Source: Oscillochloris sp.
Lineage (GTDB): Bacteria > Chloroflexota > Chloroflexia > Chloroflexales > Chloroflexaceae
Direction: 5' to 3'
Assembly (NCBI GenBank): GCA_012032775.1
Contig: JAAUQO010000051.1
Span: forward strand, 1-32,902
DNA length: 32,902 bases
Shown: positions 31,175-32,902 of the stretch, in pieces
Layout of the letters: each line of letters begins with the position of its first letter
How positions within the stretch are numbered: position 1 is the stretch's first letter
Notes under the pieces: model-generated
Told to the model about the DNA's origin: nothing
Seen by the model: only the letters and a program-made list of their open reading frames with translations
Database searches by the model: none
Translations under genes and position numbers: made by a program

Positions 31175-32902
31175 TTACCGTATGTATCGTTCCAAAAATA
31201 CCGTGACGGCGCTGTAATATGTCGCGATCGTCTCCGGTTTGCGGAATCCGTGGCCCTCGCCGGGGAAGACCTGATACTCGAAGGGGATGTTGTGGCGGCG
31301 CAGGGCCTGCGCCATCTGCTCGACCTGTGCGGGCGGTACTACGGGATCGTCGGCGCCCTGGAAGATCGCGACTGCATCGCGGATTTTGTCGGCAAGCAGG
31401 AGCGGCGAGCGTTCTCGGTAGCGCCCAAAGGTTTCCGGCAGCGGGCCGACCAGTCGATCGAGGTAGCGGGCCTCGAATTTGTGGGTGTCCTCGGTTAAGG
31501 CCAGCATATCGACCACCGGGTAGCGACAGACGGCGGCACGAAAGGTTCCCGGCGCCGTACAAAGTGCCAGCAACGCCGTTAATCCGCCGGCGCTGCCGCC
31601 CATCACCACCAGCCGGTTCGGGTCGGCGATGCCGGAGGCGACCAGATATTGGGCTGCGCTCAGGGTATCGGCCACGTCGGCTTCGCCCCAATGTTCCCGT
31701 AAGGCCTGAAGGTACGCGCGGCCATAGCCGGTGCTGCCGCGATAGTTCAGATCGAGCACGGCAAACCCGCGGGTGGCGAAAAACTGGGCCTCGGCTTGAT
31801 AACTCGCCGTGGCCTGATCACTCGGCCCGCCGTGCAAACGCACAATCGCCGGCAGCGCTGTGGCGGTGGAACGATCGGGCGGCAGGTAGAGCATCGCGTG
31901 CAGCGGGCCTGCCTCAGCCGGCCAACTGACCGACTCGGCGACGGCCAGGCGTTCGGCCGGCAGCGGATCGGCGGCGCTGCGACGGATGATCCGGGTGCGG
32001 TCGCTATCGGCGAGTACAATGCGGGCCGGGAGCCTGGACGACGAAGCGATTCCGGCCAGGGCATCGGCGACTGGTGAGGCGGCAGGCTGCTCGAACCAGG
32101 TATAGCCGAGTCCGGCGCTGAGCGATTGGGGCGGGCCGCCGGCCACCGGCTGCACCAGCACCTCACGGATGCCATGCCGGTTTTGCAAATAATAGATCCG
32201 GGCGCTGTCACGCGCCCAGGCGAAGCTGCGCATCCCCTGCGCCCAGGCCGGTTGCCCGTGCTCGGCATCGGCGTCGGTGAGTTGGTGCGCCTCGCCGCTA
32301 TCCAGATCGTAGAGCATAATCCGGCCCCAGCCGGAGGCGTCGGAGATATAGGCGAGCCAGCGACCGTCGGGCGAAAAACTGGGCTGAAAGATCGCGGTTG
32401 TGTCGTCGCCGGCGATCTGCTGCGTGGCGCGTACATGCATCCCGCTTGCCGTGGTTTCAAGCGAAAGTAACAACAGCCGGGTTGCATCCCAGGGCATGTT
32501 GGGATGATCCCAGACGATCAGCGCAAGATGCGCGCCGGCAGGATGCCAGCAGGGCTGCATCACAAAATCGTAGCCGCTGAGCAGTTGTTGCGGCCACTGT
32601 GAGCCGTCGGCGGCCACCAGGGCCAGACAATCGTTGTCTTCGTAGGTATGGACAAAGGCCACCCACCGGCCATCGGGCGATGGATGCACCGACCACTCGC
32701 TGATCGCATCGTGCTCGGTCAACTGTAACAGCCGTCCCGCATCAGCCCCGTCACGAAGCTCGGCGAACACCTCGGGCCGACCCGTGCGATGACTGACCAA
32801 CAAAGCAGCCGCATTGCGTCGTCGTAGGCGGGCAGGTAGTGAACGGGGTGATGGTGGATCGACGGGGTGAGATGTCACCTGCCGAACCATCGCCCCGGTC
32901 AC
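31175..32902 (-). CDS. S9 family prolyl oligopeptidase-like peptidase, 5' end at window edge
   Basis: At least 575 residues. An N-terminal seven-bladed beta-propeller (about 30-310) has TolB/WD-like repeats such as HPSPDGRWVAF and FSPDGRWLAYISD. The C-terminal alpha/beta hydrolase has RLHGGPSDQ, NYRGSTGYGRAY, nucleophile S437 in GGSAGG, D519 in GADDP and H551 in GEGHGF. This is the dipeptidyl/acylaminoacyl peptidase layout of family S9. No signal peptide is seen. A GTG at the very edge could be a start, but the gene probably extends beyond the window, since relatives have further N-terminal residues. It is the only gene here read out of the right-hand edge. Confidence 0.9.
   Translation of the reverse strand: MTGAMVRQVTSHPVDPPSPRSLPARLRRRNAAALLVSHRTGRPEVFAELRDGADAGRLLQLTEHDAISEWSVHPSPDGRWVAFVHTYEDNDCLALVAADGSQWPQQLLSGYDFVMQPCWHPAGAHLALIVWDHPNMPWDATRLLLLSLETTASGMHVRATQQIAGDDTTAIFQPSFSPDGRWLAYISDASGWGRIMLYDLDSGEAHQLTDADAEHGQPAWAQGMRSFAWARDSARIYYLQNRHGIREVLVQPVAGGPPQSLSAGLGYTWFEQPAASPVADALAGIASSSRLPARIVLADSDRTRIIRRSAADPLPAERLAVAESVSWPAEAGPLHAMLYLPPDRSTATALPAIVRLHGGPSDQATASYQAEAQFFATRGFAVLDLNYRGSTGYGRAYLQALREHWGEADVADTLSAAQYLVASGIADPNRLVVMGGSAGGLTALLALCTAPGTFRAAVCRYPVVDMLALTEDTHKFEARYLDRLVGPLPETFGRYRERSPLLLADKIRDAVAIFQGADDPVVPPAQVEQMAQALRRHNIPFEYQVFPGEGHGFRKPETIATYYSAVTVFLERYIR

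Noticed and set aside
30856..31206. Plus-strand open frame of 116 codons after the phosphatase gene
   Set aside because: It is antisense to recognisable pieces of a molybdopterin oxidoreductase and shows no motif of its own.
1..32902. rRNA and tRNA genes
   Set aside because: No conserved rRNA stretch or tRNA cloverleaf was noticed on either strand by eye; a covariance-model scan would be decisive.

Overview
The window is GC-rich bacterial DNA, most probably from a member of the Chloroflexota (class Chloroflexia). This placement is inferred from protein style, because no rRNA or tRNA gene is visible. The main pointers are a small secreted protein with Gly-Gly-Gly-Tyr / Gly-Gly-Phe-Trp repeats and a Tyr-Leu-Pro-Leu tail, a six-GAF SpoIIE-type phosphatase, a Bat-like double von Willebrand A protein, and a DUF58 protein. 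Genes sit in short units on both strands, with hairpins between many convergent ends. The character is ordinary chromosome with scattered mobile and decayed DNA.

Region by region. 1-230: tail of an IS200/IS605 tnpB and its right-end hairpin. 280-1242 (-): atypical SDR behind a promoter with an overlapping dyad. 1477-4051 (+): hydroxypyruvate isomerase, PIG-L/LmbE deacetylase, epoxide hydrolase. 4078-6117 (-): ABM-domain protein and a six-helix HAMP adenylate cyclase. 6251-6619 (+): small GGQ release-factor-like protein. 6855-13281 (-): uvrC, a PLP dehydratase (frameshifted) and a Uma2 nuclease in one unit with 4-base overlaps, then an acyl-CoA carboxylase beta subunit and DUF58. 13525-14493 (+): YkuE-like phosphoesterase. 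14979-17086 (+): a TetR regulator and an Fe-S/SCP2 fusion protein, each preceded by the same operator, GACC-N4-GGTC. 17129-20933 (-): DUF1868 2H phosphoesterase and the vWA protein, both frameshifted. 21363-23359 (+): 2-oxoacid dehydrogenase E1 alpha and beta. 23540-24152: a glycine-rich gene remnant split by a MITE. 24173-30828 (+): small secreted protein, arginase-family ureohydrolase, YgfZ and the GAF-PP2C phosphatase. 30818-31174 (-): molybdopterin oxidoreductase relic. 31175-32902 (-): S9 peptidase running to the window edge.

Three points stand out. First, a 158-bp MITE with 12-bp perfect inverted ends lies between TA dinucleotides; removing it with one TA restores an open glycine-rich frame exactly. 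Second, the TetR gene and the Fe-S/SCP2 fusion gene share a perfect operator and look like a small self-contained regulon. Third, five genes between about 10.9 and 26 kb carry six single-base indels, several in homopolymers or GC-rich repeats; this looks more like sequence error than decay and should be settled before calling them pseudogenes.
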